DNA of 36,448 nucleotides, from contig SFIR01000021.1 of the NCBI GenBank assembly GCA_004556165.1, positions 1 through 36,448 of the forward strand, in the 5' to 3' direction. Positions 1 to 6,759 of this stretch are shown here, in pieces. Under the pieces are notes generated by a model. That model made no database searches. It was given only the letters and a program-made list of their open reading frames with translations, and had not been told where the DNA came from. How positions within the stretch are numbered: the stretch's first letter is position 1; every line of letters begins with the position of its first letter. Position numbers and translations under genes: made by a program. This DNA comes from Clostridiales bacterium. GTDB lineage: Bacteria; Bacillota; Clostridia; Christensenellales; CAG-138.

Positions 1-506
1 AAAAGACCTTTGATGCGCTGTATCGGCGCCTATGCGCCATCTATTCCGTTGACCCGGACGGCGTTGATGATTTTACCTACGATCCCGGCTATAATAACGG
101 CACCGTATTCCCGAATGAACCGGTGCCTGCGAAGAGCAAAAAGCTGAGTTTTTGGGAGATCATAGTTATTATTATAACAGTCTTGGTCGCGCTCAGGCTC
201 ATCGGCAAGCTGTTTTCTGCGATAGGCTCAAATTCCGGCAACGGCGGCTGCGGCTGCGGCTGCCTGCCTGCATTCTTATTAGGCACCCGTGTCGGAAGCT
301 CGAATCGGAGAGGCCCGAGGCCGGGCGGTTTCCACGGCGGCCCGAGGCCCGGCGGCGGTTCACGGCCGAGCGGCGGCTTTACGGGCGGAGGCGGCAGATC
401 CCGAGGCGGAGGCGGCGGCTTCCACGGCGGCGGAGGCTCCGGCGGCGGTTTTAAAGGCGGAGGCGGCGGCTCTCGCGGAGGCGGTGCCGGCTTCGGAAGA
501 AAATAA
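1..506 (+). CDS. Gly-rich membrane protein, C-terminal part (TPM-domain family likely)
   Basis: The reading frame is open from base 3, so the gene starts before the window. The visible part opens with a short acidic segment containing 'YSVDPDGVDDF'. One hydrophobic helix follows (about 'WEIIVIIITVLVALRLIGKL', near base 165-225), then a Cys/Gly cluster and a tail of about 70 residues made almost only of Gly, Arg, Ser and Pro, ending 'GGGAGFGRK'. A single late membrane helix plus a Gly-rich tail is typical of TPM-domain (YgcG-like) proteins, but the N-terminal domain that would prove it is outside the window. Function is unknown. The tail has strongly GC-biased, repetitive codons. A hairpin follows the stop codon. 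Confidence 0.65.
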   Translation, partial: KTFDALYRRLCAIYSVDPDGVDDFTYDPGYNNGTVFPNEPVPAKSKKLSFWEIIVIIITVLVALRLIGKLFSAIGSNSGNGGCGCGCLPAFLLGTRVGSSNRRGPRPGGFHGGPRPGGGSRPSGGFTGGGGRSRGGGGGFHGGGGSGGGFKGGGGGSRGGGAGFGRK

Positions 507-517
507 CACGAGAAAAA

Positions 518-548
518 CCAAACGGGAGCTGAATCGGTTCCCGTTTGG
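518..548 (+). terminator. Hairpin after the Gly-rich protein gene
   Basis: A perfect 10-bp inverted repeat (CCAAACGGGA at 518-527 with TCCCGTTTGG at 539-548) starts 12 bases after the stop codon. The T-run after it is weak (CAGTTTGCTTG), so termination may be partial and some transcription may continue into the ABC transporter gene. Confidence 0.5.
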
Positions 549-578
549 CAGTTTGCTTGAATTCGGACAGGCTATCCC

Positions 579-2369
579 ATGGAAAATAATGTGAAAGAAG
601 CACAAAAGAATAATTACTTTTCATCGCTGCGTGAGCTCAACAGGCGCAGAAAGGACGGCACTTTCAAGGAGATTATTGATGATTGGAAGTGGATCTTTTC
701 GTACAGCGGCAGGTATAAGCCGGCGATCGTATTTTATGTGCTTCTCGGCGTATTCGGCACGACCTTTGGGCTTGCGGCGAGCATAGCGAGCAAATATCTC
801 ATTGATATAATCACGGGTTACAGGCTCGAAAAGCTTCCGCTTCTCATCGTTATCATGGTCGGCAGCGAGGTATTCAGCCTGCTATTTGAAAGCATAGTAA
901 ACCGTATCTCCGCGAAGCTCAGCATCAATATCAATAATGATATCCAGGCTGACATCTTCGATAAGATAGTGGATGCGGATTGGCTCAGCATAAATAAATA
1001 CTCGAACGGCGATATTCTCAATAGGTTCAATCAGGATATCTCCACCGTCAGCAGCAATGCCATCAACTGGCTTCCGACGATAATTATCGCATTGTATAAA
1101 TTCATTGCGACCTTCCTTGTCATCCTGCATTACAACGCAGTAATGGCTCTGATCGCGCTTGCAAGCGCGCCGATACTGCTTCTGTCATCGAGCTTCCTCA
1201 TTAAAAAACAGCGCAATTACGGCAAAAAGGTCAGGGAGATGAGCAGCAAGCTCATGACATTTGAGGCGGAGACCTTCTATAATTTTGATACGATAAAATC
1301 CTTCGGCATTTCCTCGCTGTACAGCAGAAAGATGCGTGAATGGCAGAAGAAATACAAGGACATCAGCCTCGATTATAACATGTTTTCTATCAAGACCAAT
1401 GTCTTTCTGTCCGTAATCAGCATGCTTGTCGGCTTCGGGATGTTCGGCTACTGCCTGTTCCTCCTGTGGGGTGGGAGCATTACCTTCGGCACGATGACGC
1501 TGTTTTTGCAGCAGGGCTCGGGGCTCAGCGCATCGTTCAATAATCTGATGAGCATCGTGCCCAATTTCCTTTCAAGCTCCGTTTCCGCGCACCGCATACG
1601 CGAGCTCGTTGAGCTCCCGAAGGAAAAGCATATCGAGGGCAGCAGCGCCCTTGATGAATTCGCCGCTGACGGCTTTAAGGTCAGCATGAGAAATGTGGAT
1701 TTTGCTTATATCGAGGGCGAGACCGTGCTTCATTCATCCGATTTCGATGCCGCACCGGGCGAGATAGTCGCACTCATAGGCGCGTCGGGCGAGGGTAAGA
1801 CGACGATAATACGTCTGATACTCGGCCTTGTTCACCCCGTTGACGGAAGCGTTAGCGTAACATCCTCCGATGGCAGGGAGGTCATGATGAATGCGGATAC
1901 GAGGCATCTGTTTGCATACGTCCCACAGGGCAATACGATTCTTGCAGGCACGATTGAAGAAAACCTGCGCATGGCGAAGGAGGATGCAAGCGAAGCTGAG
2001 CTAATCAAAGCGCTCAAGCTTGCCTGCGCATGGGAGTTTGTGGAAAAGCTGCCCAACGGCATAAGGTCAAATATAGGCGAACGCGGAAAGGGCTTGTCCG
2101 AGGGTCAGGCGCAGCGCATAGCGATAGCAAGAGCGATTCTCAGGGATGCACCCGTGCTGCTGCTTGATGAAGCTACATCCGCGCTCGATGTCGCAACCGA
2201 ACGCAGAGTGCTTAGAAATATCATCACATCAAAGCCCAACAAAACCTGCATCGTCACAACCCACCGCCCAAGCGTGCTTAATATGTGCAAGCGTGTGTAC
2301 AGGGTCATGGATACGAGGGTAACGGAGCTGACCGAGGAGGAATCCGCCAAGATGGCAATGGATTTCTGA
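579..2369 (+). CDS. ABC exporter, fused permease and ATPase
   Basis: 596 residues, the normal length of a half-size ABC exporter (MsbA/LmrA-type fold). The N-terminal ~330 residues form a six-helix membrane domain. The C-terminal part is the nucleotide-binding domain, with Walker A GASGEGKTT near residue 401, the signature LSEGQAQR near 504, Walker B VLLLDEATSALD near 526 and the switch histidine in TTHRPS. It should act as a homodimer, or a heterodimer with a partner encoded elsewhere, and export an unidentified substrate. The ATG at 579 has only a weak ribosome site (GGACAGG), so some translation may depend on read-through from the gene before it. Substrate cannot be inferred: no peptidase or accessory gene lies nearby. 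Confidence 0.9.
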   Translation: MENNVKEAQKNNYFSSLRELNRRRKDGTFKEIIDDWKWIFSYSGRYKPAIVFYVLLGVFGTTFGLAASIASKYLIDIITGYRLEKLPLLIVIMVGSEVFSLLFESIVNRISAKLSININNDIQADIFDKIVDADWLSINKYSNGDILNRFNQDISTVSSNAINWLPTIIIALYKFIATFLVILHYNAVMALIALASAPILLLSSSFLIKKQRNYGKKVREMSSKLMTFEAETFYNFDTIKSFGISSLYSRKMREWQKKYKDISLDYNMFSIKTNVFLSVISMLVGFGMFGYCLFLLWGGSITFGTMTLFLQQGSGLSASFNNLMSIVPNFLSSSVSAHRIRELVELPKEKHIEGSSALDEFAADGFKVSMRNVDFAYIEGETVLHSSDFDAAPGEIVALIGASGEGKTTIIRLILGLVHPVDGSVSVTSSDGREVMMNADTRHLFAYVPQGNTILAGTIEENLRMAKEDASEAELIKALKLACAWEFVEKLPNGIRSNIGERGKGLSEGQAQRIAIARAILRDAPVLLLDEATSALDVATERRVLRNIITSKPNKTCIVTTHRPSVLNMCKRVYRVMDTRVTELTEEESAKMAMDF

Positions 2370-2429
2370 GGGCTCTCGGAAATATGCATATCAATACTAA
2401 AATATATCAATAATGACGCCGAAAAGGTG

Positions 2430-2458
2430 TTGACAATTAGGCCCTTATCGGCTATAAT
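2430..2458 (+). promoter_or_regulatory. Consensus sigma-A promoter of the tRNA operon
   Basis: TTGACA (2430-2435), 17-bp spacer, TATAAT (2453-2458): a perfect vegetative promoter 35 bases before the first tRNA, as expected for a strongly expressed stable-RNA operon. Confidence 0.95.
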
Positions 2459-2493
2459 AACAAAGCTGCGTGAGATGTGGCAGCAAAAAGCGT

Positions 2494-2569
2494 GGAAGCA
2501 TAGCTCAGCTGGGAGAGCATCTGCCTTACAAGCAGAGGGTCATAGGTTCGAGCCCTATTGTTTCCACCA
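2494..2569 (+). tRNA. tRNA-Val (anticodon UAC)
   Basis: Complete cloverleaf of 76 nt. Acceptor GGAAGCA pairs with TGTTTCC. The anticodon loop CTTACAA carries UAC. The T-arm contains GGTTCGAGCC, and CCA is encoded. First gene of the tRNA operon. Confidence 0.97.
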
Positions 2570-2572
2570 CGC

Positions 2573-2649
2573 GGTCCGGTAGTTCAGTTGGTTAGAATGC
2601 CAGCCTGTCACGCTGGAGGTCAGGGGTTCGAGCCCCCTTCGGATCGCCA
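2573..2649 (+). tRNA. tRNA-Asp (anticodon GUC)
   Basis: 77 nt. Acceptor GGTCCGG pairs with TCGGATC (two G-U pairs). Anticodon loop CTGTCAC carries GUC. G discriminator and encoded CCA. Only 3 nt after tRNA-Val. Confidence 0.96.
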
Positions 2650-2655
2650 TTTTTT

Positions 2656-2731
2656 GCCTCGGTAGCTCAGCTGGTAGAGCAAGGGACTGAAAATCCCTGT
2701 GTCGGTGGTTCGACTCCACTCTGAGGCACCA
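2656..2731 (+). tRNA. tRNA-Phe (anticodon GAA)
   Basis: 76 nt. Acceptor GCCTCGG pairs with CTGAGGC. Anticodon loop CTGAAAA carries GAA. CCA is encoded. Confidence 0.97.
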
Positions 2732-2739
2732 CATTTCGA

Positions 2740-2815
2740 GCGGGAATAGCTCATTTGGTAGAGCGCCGCCTTGCCAAGGCGGAGGTGGCGGGTTCGAGCC
2801 CCGTTTCCCGCTCCA
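2740..2815 (+). tRNA. tRNA-Gly (anticodon GCC)
   Basis: 76 nt. Acceptor GCGGGAA pairs with TTCCCGC. Anticodon loop TTGCCAA carries GCC. CCA is encoded. Confidence 0.97.
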
Positions 2816-2932
2816 TTTCTTATTGTACCCATTTAAGTGTATAGCAAGAAACGGAGTTCCGAAATGAGGATGCTTGATCTGCGCTTATGCATATTTCATG
2901 TATCCGATGAATACAATAAATCAACTGAATAC

Positions 2933-3006
2933 GGCACCATAGCCAAGCGGTAAGGCAGCGGTCTGCAAAATCGCCATCTCCAGTTCGATTCTGGATGGTG
3001 CCTCCA
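2933..3006 (+). tRNA. tRNA-Cys (anticodon GCA)
   Basis: 74 nt. Acceptor GGCACCA pairs with TGGTGCC. Anticodon loop CTGCAAA carries GCA. CCA is encoded. It is the last gene of the operon, 117 nt after tRNA-Gly, and sits at the edge of the AT-rich island that carries the restriction-modification genes. Confidence 0.97.
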
Positions 3007-3015
3007 ATAATGAAT

Positions 3016-3040
3016 GCACTCCATACGGAGTGCTTTTCTT
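3016..3040 (+). terminator. Intrinsic terminator of the tRNA operon
   Basis: GCACTCC (3016-3022), loop ATAC, GGAGTGC (3027-3033), then TTTTCTT. It lies 10 nt after tRNA-Cys. Confidence 0.93.
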
Positions 3041-3192
3041 ATTGACCCATAGGGCGGAGTAGAACCAGATACTTATTGCGTTGAGGTACAATACATAGGC
3101 AACAGATAAAAAGCAAGAGAGGGTTCTCCGCGGAATAGTGAAAAAATATGAACATAAATCAATAAAAGATACAGAAGAATCATAAAACGATA

Positions 3193-3231
3193 AAAGAGCC
3201 GACTGACATAATCAAAATCAGTTAGCTCTTT
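3193..3231 (-). terminator. Probable terminator of the restriction-modification operon
   Basis: AAAGAGC (3193-3199) pairs with GCTCTTT (3225-3231). After two imperfect positions the stem continues as ACTGA/TCAGT (3202-3206 with 3218-3222). Read on the minus strand the stem ends in a T-rich segment (CTTTTATCGTTTTATG), downstream of the last island gene. Confidence 0.6.
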
Positions 3232-3247
3232 ACTGATGAATAATTAA

Positions 3248-3275
3248 ATTTTGTTGCCAGATCGTTGCCACAAAA
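3248..3275. repeat. Imperfect direct repeat, copy 1
   Basis: On the plus strand TTTTGTTGCC-AGATCGTTGCCACAAAAG. It shares the pattern TTTTGTTGC-N4-ATCGTTGCCAC with copy 2, 188 bp away in the same orientation. Confidence 0.7.
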
Positions 3276-3435
3276 GACTCTAATCCTAAAAAATCCGGTG
3301 ATTACTGGATTTTTTCGACATCTGAAATCATTCCACTCGTTCCCCGTAAATCAATCCTAAACAAGTTTGTTTATGGGATTTAACAGAGAGTATCTCCATT
3401 ATTTGTAATATCGGTAAAGCATACGCTATCCGATT

Positions 3436-3464
3436 TTTTGTTGCAAAATCGTTGCCACGAAAAC
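3436..3464. repeat. Imperfect direct repeat, copy 2
   Basis: TTTTGTTGCA-AAATCGTTGCCACGAAAAC, the second copy of the repeat at 3248-3275. It ends at the stop end of the small gene at 3464. Role unknown; recombinase arm sites or the remains of a deleted gene are possible. Confidence 0.7.
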
Positions 3465-3670
3465 TAACTCTTAGGTAACATCTTCAAAATCGCATAACTT
3501 TTTGAGTGCCTGTTGCACATAGGGAAATTTTTATCACATTCTCCTATCAATGACAAAAGAATTTTGTTGGCTTTCAAATTGAACATTCCTGCCAATCCTT
3601 CTTTTATTCGATTTGTTTGACTGCCGGAAGATATAAATGATAATTCAGCACCATTTGTTATTCGTAGCAT
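3464..3670 (-). CDS. Small protein of unknown function, last gene of the restriction-modification operon
   Basis: 68 residues, starting MLRITNGAELSF and ending ILKMLPKS. I do not recognise the family. It is probably translated: a Shine-Dalgarno site GGGAGAA sits 4-5 nt before the ATG at 3670, and the start lies 12 nt after the stop codon of the methyltransferase, so the two are likely coupled. It has no signal peptide, membrane helix or clear motif; it is basic and contains two cysteines (ECDKNFPMC). It could be an accessory or control peptide, or the truncated start of a longer gene cut off at the repeat at 3436-3464. Confidence 0.5.
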   Translation of the reverse strand: MLRITNGAELSFISSGSQTNRIKEGLAGMFNLKANKILLSLIGECDKNFPMCNRHSKSYAILKMLPKS

Positions 3671-3682
3671 TTTATTCTCCCA

Positions 3683-4429
3683 TCATTTTCTAAAAACGAA
3701 CAAATACTCATGTGCAATTAGTAAAAAGTTATACTTTACACTATTAGTTTTCCAATATCCCGTTGCCTTACAATTATGTTGTTCTTTTATAATCAGTTCT
3801 TTTAATGTAAAACCTGCATCTTGAAAGATTTTCATAACATCAAAAGACATCGGTATCATACAGCCTTTTTGCCTTGTATCACCCATAAGTACGGCGCAGA
3901 ACTTGCCTTTTTTCAAAACACGGTAGCTCTCAGCAGCTACCGTTTTCATTTCCTCGAGAAAATCCTTAATCTTTAGGTGAGATAAATCTTCTTTGATATC
4001 TTCGCTGTATTTAATAATATCAGCATAGGGAGGATGGGTACATATAAGGTCAATGCTCCCGTCTGGAATAAAATCTAAATGTCGGGCATCGCCTTTATGA
4101 ATATTAACCTTGCCATCAGCACCCTCGTGTTCAAAGTTGATTTTTTCTCTGCATCTGTTAAGCGCAACATCATTTACATCAACACCGATAATATTTCTGT
4201 TAAGTAGTTTTGCTTCTACGAGGGTAGTACCACCACCCGCAAACTGGTCAAGTACCAAGTCTCCCTCTTGGGAATATCGAAGTATGATATTACGAGGAAT
4301 ATAGGGCGACCAATTACCACGCCATTTTGCATCGTGGGTTGCCCAATCGCCACGTTTTGGAAATGACCAATGAGTAGTCATTTCCAATTCAAAATCATCC
4401 GGCTCCCATTTTGTAATTTTCTTTGCCAT
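3683..4429 (-). CDS. DNA methyltransferase (N6-adenine or N4-cytosine), second methylase of the system
   Basis: 248 residues. The AdoMet-binding motif I FAGGGTT (residues 63-69) precedes the catalytic motif IV THPPY (131-135), a variant of (D/N/S)PPY. An N-terminal block (THWSFPKRGDWATHD...RGNWSPYIPRNII) is characteristic of a small subgroup of N4/N6 methylases. It presumably modifies the same target as the neighbouring endonuclease and protects host DNA. The order I then IV differs from DpnA, the second methylase of the classical DpnII system, which has IV before I. The ATG overlaps the endonuclease stop codon (TAATG), so the two are translationally coupled. The exact base modified is not evident. 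Confidence 0.85.
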   Translation of the reverse strand: MAKKITKWEPDDFELEMTTHWSFPKRGDWATHDAKWRGNWSPYIPRNIILRYSQEGDLVLDQFAGGGTTLVEAKLLNRNIIGVDVNDVALNRCREKINFEHEGADGKVNIHKGDARHLDFIPDGSIDLICTHPPYADIIKYSEDIKEDLSHLKIKDFLEEMKTVAAESYRVLKKGKFCAVLMGDTRQKGCMIPMSFDVMKIFQDAGFTLKELIIKEQHNCKATGYWKTNSVKYNFLLIAHEYLFVFRK

Positions 4430-5304
4430 TATCTAAATACCTCTGTGATGATGCCATTTTCCAAATCCTTAATATTATAGATGTGTTCCATCACATCAAA
4501 AGTTTCCTCAAGGTTATTTTTGGCGCTTGTCCATCCTTTACCATCAGTGAACCATACGAATGTAAAACCGTCGATAATGTCCGTTTCAAGAGCAAGAGTC
4601 TTATAACTACGAGCAGTTTCGTTTAGTTTGCTTCCACCACTGCCATAGAAGTTGGTTTCAATGCCGTAAATCATAGCAGGGGTCTTAACAACAAAATCAA
4701 AGCGCTTTTCCATCTTACCTTGATTGGAGATGGCAGAAAGGTCAACACCCCATTTTTCAATAATTTGATGAATGTACATTTCTTTGAAATAGGTTTTGTC
4801 TTTTTCAAAACCAGCCTTCCTGATAAAGCTCTCAACCAAATCTTCCATAAGATGACCGCCACGATTTTTTCGACCATTGGAATCAAGTCCGGTTTCAACG
4901 CCGGTCGCATAATCAACCAAATTGTTCACGATATGATTTTCCAACAAATCAAACAATCCGGTTTCACGCATAAAGTATTTGTATCTCTCATAATGAGCGT
5001 GACTATTCGGCGGATACTTTCCAAGATCGAATTGGAATAAATAACCGCCATTTTCATCCTGACAGTATATTTCATTCGCTCTAACTGCTAAAAGCAGAGG
5101 TATGCACTTCAAAACTTCAGGATATTTTCTCATTAAGTTCTCAAAGTCAGTCTCAATGTTCTTAGATCCAATAAGTGAATTAAAGATATTAAGTTCAACT
5201 TTGATGTTATCCACATTTCTGTGAACCTTTTCAAAATCAATGTAGTAGCCGTAATCTGCAATGCTGTCACGGAAACCTGATAACCATTCGCTAAAATTTC
5301 TCAT
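4429..5304 (-). CDS. Type II restriction endonuclease, DpnII/MboI family
   Basis: 291 residues, the usual length of the family (about 280-290). Hallmarks are RGGHLMEDLVESF (148-160) and the block with D203 (KRFDFVVKT), E216-T-N218 (GIETNFY) and GSGGSKLNETARSYK, which form the PD-(D/E)xK-like catalytic core of DpnII. Known family members cut unmethylated GATC. The preceding Dam-type methylase, which makes GmATC in relatives, fits that specificity. The start has a good ribosome site (AGGAGAG), 13 nt after the Dam gene stop. Acts in the cytoplasm against incoming DNA. Cleavage specificity is inferred from family, not seen. Confidence 0.9.
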   Translation of the reverse strand: MRNFSEWLSGFRDSIADYGYYIDFEKVHRNVDNIKVELNIFNSLIGSKNIETDFENLMRKYPEVLKCIPLLLAVRANEIYCQDENGGYLFQFDLGKYPPNSHAHYERYKYFMRETGLFDLLENHIVNNLVDYATGVETGLDSNGRKNRGGHLMEDLVESFIRKAGFEKDKTYFKEMYIHQIIEKWGVDLSAISNQGKMEKRFDFVVKTPAMIYGIETNFYGSGGSKLNETARSYKTLALETDIIDGFTFVWFTDGKGWTSAKNNLEETFDVMEHIYNIKDLENGIITEVFR

Positions 5305-5317
5305 ATCTTAATCTCTC

Positions 5318-6388
5318 CTAAAAATTAGAAATAAGCAATTCTTTGATTTTTCCTCTTGCTTCGCTATTGCAGTTAATCATACGGGTAGCCTCAACTCGTT
5401 TGATTTTATGAGAAGAATAAATATTATCAAAGAAATCATCTTCTGTATTTGAGTTCTTTGGATCTGAGTTACTAATTACAATCTTTGCACCTTTTTTGTG
5501 CATATCATCCACAAATCCCGCAAGCTCAATCTGTTCTTCATCGTTGAACAGATTTTCCGTATACGCCGTAAAACTTGCAGTATCGGTGATAGGACGGTAC
5601 GGAGGGTCAAAGTAAACAAAGGTATCTGAATCAATGAAGTCTGCTGACTCTCTGTAATCACCGTAAACAATCTTCACGTTCTGGAGTTTTTCTGAAACAG
5701 CACGAAGGTTTTCTTCATCACAAATCATCGGGTTTCTATATGACCCCATAGGTACATTGAATAGCCCTTTTTTATTGACACGGAACAATCCGTTAAAACA
5801 AGTCTTATTAAGAAAAATCATAAGAGCCGCCTTTTCGATATTCACACTCTCATTGCTATTTACTTTCAAATCATTGAACCGTTCACGCTTCGCCATATAG
5901 TAATTCTTTCTATGTTCTGTGTCCATTGTAACAAATTCGTTCTGCATAACCGACAGCAAAGCGACAAGCTCGTCAATATCATCACGGATAATGCGATAGG
6001 TGTTGATAAGCTCAGCGTTAATGTCACTGATATACACATCTTCCAAATCGTATTTGCTCAAAATATCGAAAAGCACAGCACCACCACCTACGAATGGTTC
6101 TGCATACTTTGTAATTTTTCCGTCTGCGAAAGGATAATATTTCTCGATTTCATACAAAAGCTGCCCCTTGCCACCGGCCCATTTCAAAAAAGGCTTGACC
6201 TTTTTGTTATCACTTTTGCTATATCGAACGCTTCTTGCATCAACCGGCTTTTCAGCAGTAGTAGGAATGATCCACATATTGCCAACCATGGTTGCATTGA
6301 CAATTCTGTTCTCAGAGCAAAGGACAGCAACTCGTCTTTGTGAAATGCCCCATTTATCAGCAGCTTCTCTTGCAGACATATATTCCAT
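5318..6388 (-). CDS. Dam-family adenine methyltransferase with N-terminal helix-turn-helix
   Basis: 356 residues, about 70 longer than DpnM or Dam. Residues 1-50 form a small winged or helix-turn-helix domain (SAREAADKWGISQRRVAVLC...NMWIIP) like those of excisionase/MerR-type DNA binders. Residues 66-356 are a D12-class methylase: KWAGGKGQL (69-77), motif I EPFVGGGAVLF (97-107) and catalytic DPPY (261-264). It should convert GATC to GmATC and protect against the co-encoded endonuclease. It is first in the operon, with GGGAGG 5 nt before the ATG, so the methylase is made before the nuclease. The extra DNA-binding domain may repress its own promoter (inference). Confidence 0.92.
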   Translation of the reverse strand: MEYMSAREAADKWGISQRRVAVLCSENRIVNATMVGNMWIIPTTAEKPVDARSVRYSKSDNKKVKPFLKWAGGKGQLLYEIEKYYPFADGKITKYAEPFVGGGAVLFDILSKYDLEDVYISDINAELINTYRIIRDDIDELVALLSVMQNEFVTMDTEHRKNYYMAKRERFNDLKVNSNESVNIEKAALMIFLNKTCFNGLFRVNKKGLFNVPMGSYRNPMICDEENLRAVSEKLQNVKIVYGDYRESADFIDSDTFVYFDPPYRPITDTASFTAYTENLFNDEEQIELAGFVDDMHKKGAKIVISNSDPKNSNTEDDFFDNIYSSHKIKRVEATRMINCNSEARGKIKELLISNF

Positions 6389-6424
6389 AGCAACCTCCCA
6401 AATACATTGGACTTGTATCTGATT

Positions 6425-6453
6425 ATTATATTCTAAAACTCGAATAACAGCAA
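6425..6453 (-). promoter_or_regulatory. Putative promoter of the restriction-modification operon
   Basis: On the minus strand TTGCTG (6453-6448), 17-bp spacer, TATAAT (6430-6425), about 37 bp before the start codon. The -10 is perfect, the -35 partial. Confidence 0.65.
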
Positions 6454-6707
6454 TACCATTTTCAAGAACGCTTGTAACTTTCTTTTTTATTCAAAATGAG
6501 TGTTGACGGCAAGAATATCTCCGTGCCGCCGTAGCATTTACACGATATAGATTTTTTTCGCATAATAAATCTTTTGCTGCACGATTACGAATATTGTTCA
6601 TCTTTTGTACCACAGCACTAATTTTCAACCCGGAACTATTTCTATGTATTGCAATATTCTGCGAGAATGGCAGTTTGGCCCATTTCGCACATAAACAATA
6701 GATATAA
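6454..6707. other. Gene-free AT-rich right flank of the island
   Basis: About 250 bases between the restriction-modification promoter and the guaA terminator. An open frame crosses it on the minus strand, but it starts inside the end of guaA, runs through the guaA terminator and has no ribosome site, so I do not call it. No repeat matching the left flank was found by eye. Confidence 0.5.
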
Positions 6708-6742
6708 CAAAAATGGCAGACAGAGAAAATACCTGTCTGCCA
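6708..6742 (-). terminator. Intrinsic terminator of xpt-guaA
   Basis: Minus strand TGGCAGACAG (6742-6733), 9-nt loop, CTGTCTGCCA (6723-6714), followed by TTTTTG. It begins about 18 nt after the guaA stop. Confidence 0.93.
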
Positions 6743-6759
6743 TGTAGATTCGGTTGAAA

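Larger units (their letters stand above)
3041..3463. other. Gene-free AT-rich junction between the tRNA operon and the restriction-modification island
   Basis: About 420 bases without a credible reading frame on either strand. It holds a terminator-like hairpin (3193-3231) and two imperfect copies of a ~28-nt repeat (3248-3275 and 3436-3464). Composition matches the island rather than the tRNA side, so the left boundary of the acquired DNA probably lies just after the tRNA terminator. No integrase gene and no second copy of the tRNA-Cys 3' end were seen. Confidence 0.6.
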
